A stretch of DNA of 64,000 nucleotides from Actinomadura coerulea. GTDB lineage: Bacteria > Actinomycetota > Actinomycetes > Streptosporangiales > Streptosporangiaceae. This document shows, piece by piece, positions 32,626-39,982 of this stretch. The stretch lies in contig NZ_JACHMQ010000001.1 of NCBI RefSeq assembly GCF_014208105.1, positions 2,108,001 through 2,172,000 of the forward strand. The letters run 5' to 3'. A program made the translations under genes and the position numbers. Positions within the stretch are counted from its first letter, which is position 1, and each line of letters starts with the position of its first letter. Under the pieces are notes generated by a model that was not told the DNA's origin, made no database searches, and saw only the letters and a program-made list of their open reading frames with translations.

Positions 32626-34461
32626 GTGACATCGTCCTACGCGGCCGTGCTGCGCGCCCCCCAGGCCTCCCGCACCTTCGCCTTCGCGTTCCTGGCACGC
32701 CTGTCATACGGGACCCTCTACCTGTCCCTCACGCTGGCGTTCACAGCGTCCACAGGCTCCTACGCCCAGGCAGGCGGGCTGCTGGCCCTGCTCGGCCTCA
32801 CCGTCTCCGCCGTCTCACCGGTCCGCGCCGCACTCATCGACCGGCACGGACCGCGCCGCGTCATGGCCCCGATGGCCGCCGCCTACGCTCTCGTCCTCAC
32901 CGCCCTCGCCGTGCTGACCTCACGGCCGGGCGCCCCCGTCGCGCTCCTCACCGTCCTGGTCCTCGCCGCCGGCGTCACCGCGCCCCCGGTCGGCGTGGTC
33001 ATGCGGACGCTGTGGAGCACCCTCCTGCCGGACGGGCCGCTCCTGCGGCGCGCTTACAGCCTCGACACCGTGTCGGAGGAACTGGTCTTCGTCACCGGCC
33101 CACTCCTGGCGGGACTGCTCGCCACCGTCGCCGCCCCCTCCCTCGGAGTCGCTCTCGCAGCCCTGCTCATCGCCGCCGGAACAGCCGGGATGGTCGCCTC
33201 ACCGGCCGCGGCGCCGCGGCCGGAACCGCACCGCCGCGCGGCCCGCGTGCGGGCGTTCCCGCTCGCGCCGGCCATCACGGCCACGGCCACCGGTGTCATC
33301 CTCGGCTCGACCGGCCTGCTGGCCGTCGCGTTCACGCAGCAGCACCACCAGCCCGCCGCGGTCGCCTGGGTCGAGGCCGCGATCGGCGTCGGCAGCACCA
33401 TCGGCGGCCTCGCCTACGGCGCGCTGAGCCGCTCGGCGCCCGGCCGGGCCAGGCTCGCGACGCTCGCCTGCCCGCTCGGCCTCGGCCTCGCCGCCGCGGG
33501 ACTCGCCCCGTCCGTCGCCGTTCTTGCCGCGGCGGCGTTCGCCGCCGGGCTGTTCATCGGCCCGACGCTGACCACCGCCTACCTGCTCGCCGACGCCGAC
33601 GCGCCTCCCGGCGCCCGCACGCGCGCCGTCGCCTGGGTCAACACCGCCCTGAACCTCGGCGCGGCCGGCGGCACCGCCGCCACGGGCGCGGCCCTGGAGG
33701 CGCTGCCGCTCCCGGCCTGCTACGCCGTCGCCGCGGCCCCCGCCGCCCTGGTCCCCCTCGTCCTGCTCGCGTTGCCGAAACGGCAACAGGGTTCGCCTCC
33801 GGACGGGGTCACCGCGCACGATCGGAGCATGGACGACACCACCACCCACCAGCAGTACTGGGACTCCCGCTACGCCGAACACCATCACATGTGGAGCGGC
33901 GAGCCCAACGCCGTCCTCGTGCAGGAAGCCGCCGGCCTGGAGCCCGGCACCGCCCTGGACCTCGGATGCGGCGAGGGCGCCGACGCCGTCTGGCTCGCCC
34001 GCCGCGGCTGGCGCGTCACCGCCGTCGACATCTCCGGCGTGGCGCTCGAGCGCGCCGCCGGGCACGCCGAGGAGGCCGGCGTCGCCGACCGCGTCGACTG
34101 GCAGCGCCGCGATCTGGCCGCCTCGTTCCCCGAGGGGTCCTACGACCTGGTCTCGGCGCAGTTCCTGCACTCCCCCGCCGACATGCCGCGCGAGGAGGTC
34201 CTGCGGGCCGCCGCGGCCGCCGTCGCGCCCGGCGGTACCCTGCTCGTCGTCGGGCACGCCGGGCCCCCGCCGTGGGACCCGGACGCGCACCCGGGAGTGC
34301 ACCTGCCCACGCCCGGCGAGGTCCTGGAGTCGCTCGCCCTGCCGGAAGCCGACTGGGAGGTCCTGCGCAGCGACGAGCACGAGCGGGTCCAGACCGCACC
34401 CGACGGGCGCTCCATGACCCGCACCGACAACGCCCTCAAGCTGCGGCGCCGGGCGCGGTGA
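32626..34461 (+). CDS. MFS transporter fused to class I SAM methyltransferase
   Basis: A 611-residue continuous frame. Residues about 1-385 are a 12-helix major facilitator transporter (RLSYGTLYLSLTL, RAALIDRHGPRRVMAP as the loop 2-3 motif, VNTALNLGAAGGTAATGAAL). After a short linker, residues 402-611 form a methyltransferase: QQYWDSRYAEHHHMW, motif I ALDLGCGEGADAVWLARRGW and VTAVDIS. The pattern is that of small detoxifying or thiopurine/tellurite-type methyltransferases. GTG at 32626 is chosen because GAGGAA lies 9 nt upstream. An internal ATG at 33829, with CACGAT 6 nt before it, could also yield the enzyme alone. Export plus modification of one toxic compound is inferred; drug resistance would suit the leader. 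Confidence 0.75.
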   Translation: MTSSYAAVLRAPQASRTFAFAFLARLSYGTLYLSLTLAFTASTGSYAQAGGLLALLGLTVSAVSPVRAALIDRHGPRRVMAPMAAAYALVLTALAVLTSRPGAPVALLTVLVLAAGVTAPPVGVVMRTLWSTLLPDGPLLRRAYSLDTVSEELVFVTGPLLAGLLATVAAPSLGVALAALLIAAGTAGMVASPAAAPRPEPHRRAARVRAFPLAPAITATATGVILGSTGLLAVAFTQQHHQPAAVAWVEAAIGVGSTIGGLAYGALSRSAPGRARLATLACPLGLGLAAAGLAPSVAVLAAAAFAAGLFIGPTLTTAYLLADADAPPGARTRAVAWVNTALNLGAAGGTAATGAALEALPLPACYAVAAAPAALVPLVLLALPKRQQGSPPDGVTAHDRSMDDTTTHQQYWDSRYAEHHHMWSGEPNAVLVQEAAGLEPGTALDLGCGEGADAVWLARRGWRVTAVDISGVALERAAGHAEEAGVADRVDWQRRDLAASFPEGSYDLVSAQFLHSPADMPREEVLRAAAAAVAPGGTLLVVGHAGPPPWDPDAHPGVHLPTPGEVLESLALPEADWEVLRSDEHERVQTAPDGRSMTRTDNALKLRRRAR

Positions 34462-34479
34462 ACCGCGCGGCCGCCGCCG

Positions 34480-34698
34480 TCACCTGGAGGCCTGCTCCAT
34501 CAGCGCGGTGAACTCCTCCAGGGAGATCCTGCCGTCCCGGTTGGCGTCGGCGGCCACGACCACCTCCACGGCCCGCGTCTCGGTGATGTCCTGCCCGAGC
34601 CGGGTCATCAGGTTCTTCAGCTCCGCCGTCGAGATGTAGCCGTCGCCGTCCACGTCCACCAGCTCGAAGGTCGCCCGGTAGTCGTTCACGTCCGCCAT
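34480..34698 (-). CDS. EF-hand calcium-binding protein
   Basis: A 72-residue soluble protein made of one EF-hand pair. Loop 1 is DVDGDGYISTAE (residues 15-26) and loop 2 DANRDGRISLEE (51-62); both keep Asp/Asn at positions 1, 3 and 5, Gly at 6 and Glu at 12, so both should bind calcium. GAGGGAG stands 8 nt before the ATG at 34698. Such small calerythrin/CabD-like proteins are frequent in actinomycetes and are thought to buffer or sense calcium. It converges with the transporter fusion and is divergent from the phosphodiesterase gene. Confidence 0.93.
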   Translation of the reverse strand: MADVNDYRATFELVDVDGDGYISTAELKNLMTRLGQDITETRAVEVVVAADANRDGRISLEEFTALMEQASR

Positions 34699-34812
34699 GC
34701 TCGTGCTCCCTCGCTGATCGATTGCGGCGCCGACGTTAGCAGTGTCGCTCCGGCCCCCGCCCTTTACGCAGTAAGGTCAGATCGGGCAGCGCGGTCGGCC
34801 ATAATCGGACGG

Positions 34813-35628
34813 GTGCGGCGCTCGTACGAATTCCTCGACCATCGCGGCCCGATCCCCTTCGCCCATCGGGGCGGCGCGGCCGGCCGCCCCGAGAACTCGA
34901 TGGCCGCGTTCCAGCGCGCCACCGACCTCGGCTACCGCTACCTGGAGACCGACGCCCACGCCACCGCCGACGGCGTCGTGGTCGCCTTCCACGACCGCAC
35001 CCTCGACCGGGTCACCGACCGCACCGGCGCCATCGCCCGGCTCCCCTACGCCGAGGTCGCCAAGGCCCGCATCGGCGGCACCGAGCCCATCCCCCGCCTG
35101 GAGGACGTCCTCGGCTCCTTCCCCGAGGCGCGCGTCAACATCGACCTCAAGGACGCCCCCGTCATCGGGCCGCTCGCCGAGACGCTGCGCCGCACCGGCG
35201 CCTGGAACCGCGTGTGCATCACGTCGTTCTCCACCCGCAGGCTGGCGCAGATGCGCGCCCGGCTCCCCCAGTTCACCGACCATGAGGTGTGCATGGCGCT
35301 CGGCCCCCGCGGGCTGATGGCGCTGCGCGCCAAGTCCATCGGGGGCCCCACCGCCAAGCTCGTGCGCCTCGCCGCCACCGGCGTCGCCTGCGCGCAGGTG
35401 CCCTACGGCCTCGGCCCCGTCCCCTTCGTCACCGAGGCGTTCATCGACCACGCCCACCGGCTCGGCCTGCAGGTCCACGCCTGGACGGTCAACGACGCCG
35501 CCACCATGAAGCGCCTCCTGGACCTCGGCATCGACGGCATCATGACCGACGAGCTGGTCACCCTCCGCGACGTGATGGCCTCCCGCGGCCTGTGGCCGCA
35601 GGAGAACCCGCCGCCCGCCCCGTCCTGA
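34813..35628 (+). CDS. Glycerophosphodiester phosphodiesterase
   Basis: A 271-residue GDPD-family TIM-barrel enzyme that splits glycerophosphodiesters into glycerol 3-phosphate and an alcohol. Catalytic and metal residues are in place: AHRG with the first His, PENSMAAF, LETDAHATADGVVVAFHD (Glu, Asp and second His) and NIDLKD; the C-terminal AWTVND and GIDGIMTD are typical. No signal peptide is seen, so it acts in the cytoplasm. GTG at 34813 has CATAAT 7 nt upstream (34800-34805) and no Shine-Dalgarno, so the message is probably leaderless. A TTAC-GCA-GTAA repeat at 34764-34774 lies in the promoter. Confidence 0.93.
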   Translation: MRRSYEFLDHRGPIPFAHRGGAAGRPENSMAAFQRATDLGYRYLETDAHATADGVVVAFHDRTLDRVTDRTGAIARLPYAEVAKARIGGTEPIPRLEDVLGSFPEARVNIDLKDAPVIGPLAETLRRTGAWNRVCITSFSTRRLAQMRARLPQFTDHEVCMALGPRGLMALRAKSIGGPTAKLVRLAATGVACAQVPYGLGPVPFVTEAFIDHAHRLGLQVHAWTVNDAATMKRLLDLGIDGIMTDELVTLRDVMASRGLWPQENPPPAPS

Positions 35629-35638
35629 CCCCCCGGGC

Positions 35639-35752
35639 TCACCCGGCGAGGCGCGCCCGGGCGGCACCGCCACCGTCTCGGGCGGCAGCACCCCGGCGCC
35701 CACGGGCGGACGCGCTGATCACGCCGGCGTAGTCGAACACGATCCCGGGCAT
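35639..35752 (-). pseudogene. Truncated HAD-family hydrolase, N-terminal relic
   Basis: An ATG at 35752 with a strong TGAGGAG 6 nt upstream starts a 37-codon frame. Its first 13 residues, MPGIVFDYAGVIS, are the motif-I start of HAD phosphatases (nucleophile DxxG), after which the frame turns into Arg/Ala/Gly filler and stops at 35639. The rest of a HAD enzyme is not found, so it seems truncated by a deletion or frameshift. It is divergent from the DeoR-MFS pair; DeoR, a HAD sugar phosphatase and a transporter often form one unit. A real micropeptide is less likely. Confidence 0.5.
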
Positions 35753-35808
35753 GGCGGCTCCTCAGGTCTCGATTGACTATCTAACATCGAATCTGATTGA
35801 TTGAACAC

Positions 35809-36567
35809 ATGGAAAGTTCGAAAAGGGTGGACATGCTCATTGAGCGGTTGCGAACGACCGAGCGCGTGAGCGTGGCGGACCTGGCCGACGAGACCGGCGC
35901 ATCCGAGATGACCATCCGGCGCGATCTCGACCTGCTCGCCGAGCGGGGCGTGCTGCGCCGGGTGCGGGGCGGCGCGGTGAGCCTGCTGCTGCGCGGGGAG
36001 GCCATGCCCTTCGCCGTGCGCGAGCACGAGGCGGCCGAGACCAAGCAGCGGATCGCCGCCGAGGTCGACGCGCTCCTCTCCGACGGCGAGGCCGTCGTGC
36101 TGGACGCCGGGACCACCGCCCTCACCGTCGCCCGCACGATCGCCCGCCGGCGGCTCACCGTCGTCCCCCTGGACCTGCACGCCGCCAACGCCCTCAGCGG
36201 GGCCGCGCAGATCCGGCTGCTCGTCCCGGGCGGGCGGGCCGCGCCCGGCTCGCTGGCCTTCACCGGGCCGCTCGCCGAGGCGTCGCTCGCCGCGCTGCGC
36301 GTCGACACCGCCGTCCTCGGCGTGTGCGGGCTGTCCGCCGAGCACGGGCTGACGGCGCACGACCTGGACGAGGTCCCGGTCAAGCGCGCGGCGATCGCGG
36401 CGGCCCGCCGCACCGTCGCGGTGTGCGACGGCGCCAAGTTCGGCCGCAGCGGCCTCGGCCTCGTCTGCCCGGCCACCGCCCTCGACATGGTGATCACCGA
36501 CCGGTCCGCCCCCGGCCCCGCCGTCGCGCGGCTGCGGGACGCCGGCGTGGACGTCAGGCTCGTATGA
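35809..36567 (+). CDS. DeoR-family transcriptional regulator
   Basis: A 252-residue repressor. The N-terminal winged helix contains RVSVADLADETGASEMTIRRDL, the DeoR recognition helix, followed by RGGAVSL. The C-terminal DeoRC domain resembles ribose-5-phosphate isomerase and binds sugar phosphates: LDAGTTALTVA and CDGAKFG are its typical loops. ATG at 35809 is preferred over TTG at 35797; both lie in the AT-rich promoter gap with GATTGA repeats (35771, 35795, 35799). It overlaps the MFS gene by ATGA, so it probably controls that transporter and, originally, the HAD gene opposite. Confidence 0.9.
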   Translation: MESSKRVDMLIERLRTTERVSVADLADETGASEMTIRRDLDLLAERGVLRRVRGGAVSLLLRGEAMPFAVREHEAAETKQRIAAEVDALLSDGEAVVLDAGTTALTVARTIARRRLTVVPLDLHAANALSGAAQIRLLVPGGRAAPGSLAFTGPLAEASLAALRVDTAVLGVCGLSAEHGLTAHDLDEVPVKRAAIAAARRTVAVCDGAKFGRSGLGLVCPATALDMVITDRSAPGPAVARLRDAGVDVRLV

Positions 36568-37766
36568 CCGGCGCCCCTCCCGGACCTGCCGGATCACCGC
36601 GGGCCGCCCGGCTCGCCACCTTCGCCTACTTCACCCTGGCCGGTTTCCTGCTGGGAATGTGGATCGTCCATATCCCGTCCATCGAGCACCGGACGGAGAT
36701 CGACCACGCGGTGCTCGGACGGCTCCTGCTGCTGCTCGGCGCGGGCGCGGTCGCCGGGATGCGGGTCGCGGGGCCCCTCACCGACCGCGCCGGCGCCCGC
36801 AGGGTGGTGCCGCTCAGCGCCGCGGCGGCCAGTGCCGCGCTGGTCCTCCCGGGCCTGGCGACCGACGCCTGGACCCTCGGCGCGGCGCTGCTGGTCCTCG
36901 GCGCCGCCCATGGAGCGCTGGACGTCGCCATGAACGCCCACGCGGTCCAGGTCGAGCGCGGCTACGGAAGGCCCGTCATGGCCGCCTTCCACGCGGCGTT
37001 CTCCCTCGGGGGCGTGCTGGCCGCCCTGGCCGGCGCCCGGACGCTCACCTGGAACTGGAGCCCGGCGGCGACCTTCGCCATGACGGCGGTCCTGAGCACG
37101 GCCGTGGGCGCGGCGGCCGCTCCCGCGCTGCTGCGGTCCGGCGGAACGCCGGACACCGCCGCCCCGCCGGCGCGCCGCCGGACGCCCCGGCGGATCCGGG
37201 GGCTGGCCGTCCTCGCCTTCATGATCATGCTGTGCGAGGGGGTGGCCAACGACTGGAGCGTGCTGCACCTGCGCGATCTGGGCGCCTCCCCCGGCACCGC
37301 GGCGCTCGCCTTCGGGGCCTTCTCCGCCGCCATGACCGGCGGGCGCCTGCTGGCCGACCGGCTCGCCGCGCGCCACGGCCCGGTGGCCGTCCTCCGCTAC
37401 GGCACCGCCCTGGCCGCGGGCGGCCTGACGGTGGCGGCGCTGTCGCCCTGGGCCGCGCCGGCCCTGGCCGGCTGGGCCGTGCTCGGGGCGGGGTTGTCCG
37501 GGGCGGTCCCCCAGTTGTTCAGCGCGGCGGGCCACCATGACCGGGAGTCCTCGGGCGCCAACGTCTCCCGCGTGGCCGGGCTCGGCTACCTCGGGATGCT
37601 CGCGGGCCCCGCCGTCATCGGCCCGCTCACCCGCGTCATGCCGCTCGGCCTGACGCTGCTCCTGCCGGTGGCGCTGTGCGTCGTCGCGGCCGCGGCGGCG
37701 GGACTCGTGCGCCCCGGGCCCGGCGCCGGCCTGCGCACCGGTAGCGAGACCGAGGTCAGGGCCTGA
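36564..37766 (+). CDS. MFS transporter (YbjJ/fucose-permease-like)
   Basis: A 400-residue 12-helix transporter. Seen: an N-terminal half with AYFTLAGFLLGMWIVHIP, GRLLLLLGAGAVAGM and GPLTDRAGARRVVPL, the conserved ALDVAMNAHAVQVE of the YbjJ-like group, and a second half from RRIRGLAVLAFMIMLCEGVANDW on. It overlaps the DeoR gene by ATGA, so co-regulation by a sugar-phosphate-responsive repressor is likely and the substrate may be a sugar or sugar derivative. Its stop overlaps by 11 bp the end of the convergent antitoxin-like gene. Confidence 0.9.
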   Translation: MTGAPPGPAGSPRAARLATFAYFTLAGFLLGMWIVHIPSIEHRTEIDHAVLGRLLLLLGAGAVAGMRVAGPLTDRAGARRVVPLSAAAASAALVLPGLATDAWTLGAALLVLGAAHGALDVAMNAHAVQVERGYGRPVMAAFHAAFSLGGVLAALAGARTLTWNWSPAATFAMTAVLSTAVGAAAAPALLRSGGTPDTAAPPARRRTPRRIRGLAVLAFMIMLCEGVANDWSVLHLRDLGASPGTAALAFGAFSAAMTGGRLLADRLAARHGPVAVLRYGTALAAGGLTVAALSPWAAPALAGWAVLGAGLSGAVPQLFSAAGHHDRESSGANVSRVAGLGYLGMLAGPAVIGPLTRVMPLGLTLLLPVALCVVAAAAAGLVRPGPGAGLRTGSETEVRA

Positions 37767-38055
37767 AGCCGGGCGGGCGGTACTCGGCCGCGATGCGCAT
37801 CGGCGGCTGCGGCTGCTGCTGGGGCCGTTCGGCGGGCCGCGACGGCTGCCCCGGCGGGACGGTCCCGCCGACCTGCAGGTCGGCGCGCTGGGCGCGGACC
37901 GTCTCCAGGAGTTCCAGATCTTCTGGAGAGACCAGGGCGGCCATCACCCTGCCCCGCCGCGTGAGCTTGACGGGCTCACCGGTGTAGGCGACCCGGTTCA
38001 CCAGGTCCGCGAACTGGGCGCGTGCTTCGGTCACCGGAACATCCACGCGATTCAT
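37756..38055 (-). CDS. Phd/YefM-type antitoxin-like protein with Pro/Gln tail
   Basis: A 99-residue protein. Residues 1-55 fit the Phd/YefM fold: DVPVTEARAQFADLVNRV, TGEPVKLTRRGRVMAALVSPEDLELL. This half binds DNA and usually a RelE or Doc toxin; here the toxin-binding tail is replaced by a low-complexity QPSRPAERPQQQPQPP segment. No toxin gene is adjacent. ATG at 38055 is preferred; ATG at 38070 is possible. It is divergent from the clpP pair and shares its promoter gap, so it may act as a plain DNA-binding regulator there. This regulatory role is inference. Confidence 0.75.
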   Translation of the reverse strand: MNRVDVPVTEARAQFADLVNRVAYTGEPVKLTRRGRVMAALVSPEDLELLETVRAQRADLQVGGTVPPGQPSRPAERPQQQPQPPMRIAAEYRPPGFRP

Positions 38056-38106
38056 CGTATAGCGAAACACCCCGCCCCCTCTGGCCCTCCCACGGGCCCT
38101 GGAATA

Positions 38107-38136
38107 CTGTCCGTACGTAGTGTACGAAACGTACAG
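38107..38136. promoter_or_regulatory. GTAC-rich operator-like repeat before the clpP pair
   Basis: CTGTCCGTAC opens and CGTACAG closes a 30-bp imperfect palindrome that also contains GTAC-GTAGT-GTAC. It lies in the divergent gap between the antitoxin-like gene and clpP. Some Streptomyces clpP paralogues are controlled by dedicated activators at such sites; which protein binds here is unknown. Confidence 0.45.
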
Positions 38137-38153
38137 ATGATCAGGGAGGCGCG

Positions 38154-38798
38154 ATGGACGGCGGACCGTGGCGACAGGACGGCGGGCGGCCGGTGGAGAC
38201 GTTCACCGGCAGGTCGCGGGCGCGCGTGGACGAGGTGACGCGACCGGCGGACGCGCAGCTGTTCGAGCGGCTGCTGGCGCAGCGGATCGTGTTCCTCGGC
38301 AGCGAGATCGACGACGGGGTCGCCAACCGGATCAACGCGCAACTGCTGCTGCTCGCGGCGCGGGACGCCCGGCGCGACATCACGATCTACATCAACTCCC
38401 CCGGCGGCGTCGTGGACGCCGGGATGGCGATCTACGACATGATGCAGTTCGTCCCGAACGACATATCCACGGTCGCGATGGGCATGGCCGCCTCCATGGG
38501 ACAGACGCTGCTGTGCGCGGGCACCCGGGGCAAGCGGTATGCCCTGCGGCACGCGCGCGTGATGATGCACCAGCCGCACGGCGGCATCGGCGGCACGGCG
38601 TCCGACATCAGGATCCAGGCGGAGCAGTCGCTGTACCTCAAGCGGACCCTGGCGGAGCGGACGGCGTTCCACACCGGGCAGCCGCTGGAGCGGATCGAGG
38701 CCGACGGGGACCGCGACGCGTGGTTCACGGCCGAGCAGGCCCGCGACTACGGCTTCGTCGACCACGTCATCGACGGCACCGACAGGGTGGGCACATGA
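38154..38798 (+). CDS. clpP: ATP-dependent Clp protease proteolytic subunit, first of a pair
   Basis: A 214-residue ClpP. Catalytic Ser114 lies in [10 protein letters not shown], catalytic His139 in [11 protein letters not shown], and the Asp region [14 protein letters not shown] follows; [15 protein letters not shown] is the substrate-binding loop. GGGAGG precedes the ATG at 38154. The N-terminal 40 residues may include a short propeptide. It is coupled to a second clpP gene. A pair away from clpX or the tig-clpP1P2 locus resembles the stress-induced clpP3/clpP4 operon of Streptomyces, which can replace the housekeeping pair. Unfoldase partner not in the window. Confidence 0.93.
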   Translation: MDGGPWRQDGGRPVETFTGRSRARVDEVTRPADAQLFERLLAQRIVFLGSEIDDGVANRINAQLLLLAARDARRDITIYINSPGGVVDAGMAIYDMMQFVPNDISTVAMGMAASMGQTLLCAGTRGKRYALRHARVMMHQPHGGIGGTASDIRIQAEQSLYLKRTLAERTAFHTGQPLERIEADGDRDAWFTAEQARDYGFVDHVIDGTDRVGT

Positions 38799-39400
38799 CA
38801 CGCGCGGAACGGCGCTCCCTCGTCCCCCAGTTCGAGGAGCACACCGGCCAGGGCCGCAAGGAGACCGACCCCTACAGCAAGCTGTTCGAGGAGCGCATCG
38901 TGTTCCTCGGCGCGCCGGTGGACGACATCAGCGCGGGCGACGTCACCGCGCAGATGCTGGCGCTGGAGGGCATGGACGCCGACCGGCCCATCGCCCTCTA
39001 CATCAACTCGCCGGGCGGGTCGATCACCGCGATGCTGGCGATCTGCGACACCATGCGCTACGTGCGGCCCGAGATCGAGACGACCTGCGTCGGGCAGGCG
39101 GGGTCGGCCGCGGCGATCCTGCTGGCGGCGGGCTCGCCGGGGCGCAGGCAGGCGCTGCCGCGCGCCCGGATCCTGCTGCACGAGCCGGAGATCGATGTCG
39201 CCCGGGGAGCCGCGACCGACCTGGAGATCCAGGCGCGGGAGGTGCTGCGGCTGCGCGAGCAGACCGAGGGGATCCTCGCCGAGGCCACCGGCCGCGACCC
39301 CGCGACCGTCCGCCGCGACCTGGACCGCGACCGCTACTTCACCGCCGCCGAGGCCAAGGACTACGGCCTCATCGACGAGGTGCTCGCGTCCCGTCACTAG
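38795..39400 (+). CDS. clpP: ATP-dependent Clp protease proteolytic subunit, second of a pair
   Basis: A 201-residue ClpP paralogue. Ser104 is in [12 protein letters not shown], His129 in ILLHEPEI, and [16 protein letters not shown] closes the active site. Compared with usual ClpP, MAASM is replaced by QAGSA and HQP by HEP, which is typical of the divergent second subunit in actinomycete pairs and probably gives different cleavage specificity. ATG at 38795 overlaps the first clpP stop (ATGA), so equal amounts are made for a mixed two-ring protease. A hairpin at 39416 ends the operon. Confidence 0.92.
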   Translation: MTRAERRSLVPQFEEHTGQGRKETDPYSKLFEERIVFLGAPVDDISAGDVTAQMLALEGMDADRPIALYINSPGGSITAMLAICDTMRYVRPEIETTCVGQAGSAAAILLAAGSPGRRQALPRARILLHEPEIDVARGAATDLEIQAREVLRLREQTEGILAEATGRDPATVRRDLDRDRYFTAAEAKDYGLIDEVLASRH

Positions 39401-39415
39401 CGCGCCAGCCGCGTG

Positions 39416-39436
39416 TTCCCCGCCGGCGGCGGGGGA
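39416..39436 (+). terminator. Hairpin after the clpP pair
   Basis: TTCCCCGCC (39416-39424) pairs with GGCGGGGGA (39428-39436) around GGC, 16 nt after the clpP stop. No T-run follows. Confidence 0.45.
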
Positions 39437-39473
39437 CGGCCGCAAACAGCAGGGTTGGATCACCTCGGGCGGG

Positions 39474-39499
39474 GGAATCTTGTCACGGTGTTCAGCGTT
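39474..39499 (+). promoter_or_regulatory. Sigma-R-type promoter of rbpA
   Basis: GGAAT (39474-39478), 18 nt, then GTT (39497-39499) matches the actinomycete sigma-R/sigma-H consensus GGAAT-N18-GTT, 41 nt before the rbpA start. rbpA is a known member of the thiol-stress regulon in Streptomyces, so the match is strengthened by context. Confidence 0.8.
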
Positions 39500-39540
39500 G
39501 GTCAGGGCAAGACCGCAAGCCGTCTGGGAGGCACGTGACG

Positions 39541-39885
39541 ATGGCCGAGCGCGCACTTCGCGGCACCCGACTCGGAGCCACGAGCTACGAGAACGATCGC
39601 AACACCGATCTGGCCCCTCGCCAAGAGGTGGACTACACCTGTACCAAGGGCCACCGGTTCACCGTGACGCTCGCAGCCGAGGCCGAGGTGCCGATCACCT
39701 GGGAATGCCGCAGCTGCGGCGCCACGGCCCTGCGGGTCGACGGCGAGCTGCCCCAAACCAAGAAGGGAAAGCCGCCGAGGACCCACTGGGACATGCTCAT
39801 GGAGCGCCGGACCCTGGAAGACCTGGAGGAGGTCCTGGCCGAACGCCTGGAGATCTTGCGCGCGGGGCGCAGGAAGTCCGCGTGA
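39541..39885 (+). CDS. rbpA: RNA polymerase-binding protein RbpA
   Basis: A 114-residue actinobacterial transcription factor that binds RNA polymerase and group 1/2 sigma factors and stabilises the open complex. Seen: the N-terminal ERALRGTRLGATSYENDR, a zinc-site region with YTCTKGHRF and WECRSCG, a basic linker and the conserved sigma-interaction helix THWDMLMERRTLEDLEEVLAERL. ATG at 39541, 9 nt after GGGAGG, is preferred over GTG at 39535. It is transcribed alone, with a sigma-R-type promoter before it and a terminator after it at 39909. Confidence 0.96.
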   Translation: MAERALRGTRLGATSYENDRNTDLAPRQEVDYTCTKGHRFTVTLAAEAEVPITWECRSCGATALRVDGELPQTKKGKPPRTHWDMLMERRTLEDLEEVLAERLEILRAGRRKSA

Positions 39886-39908
39886 GCGGCTGACAGTTCT
39901 CGACGCGA

Positions 39909-39936
39909 GGGCCCGTACCGGCGGGGGTGCGGGCCT
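39909..39936 (+). terminator. Terminator of rbpA
   Basis: An 11-bp stem, 39909-39919 with 39926-39936 (two G-U pairs), loop GGCGGG, followed by TC. It lies between rbpA and the converging regulator gene, so it can stop both. Confidence 0.7.
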
Positions 39937-39982
39937 TCGCCATGCCCGCGGCCTGACGACCCGCCGGGCCCGTCCCGCCCGG

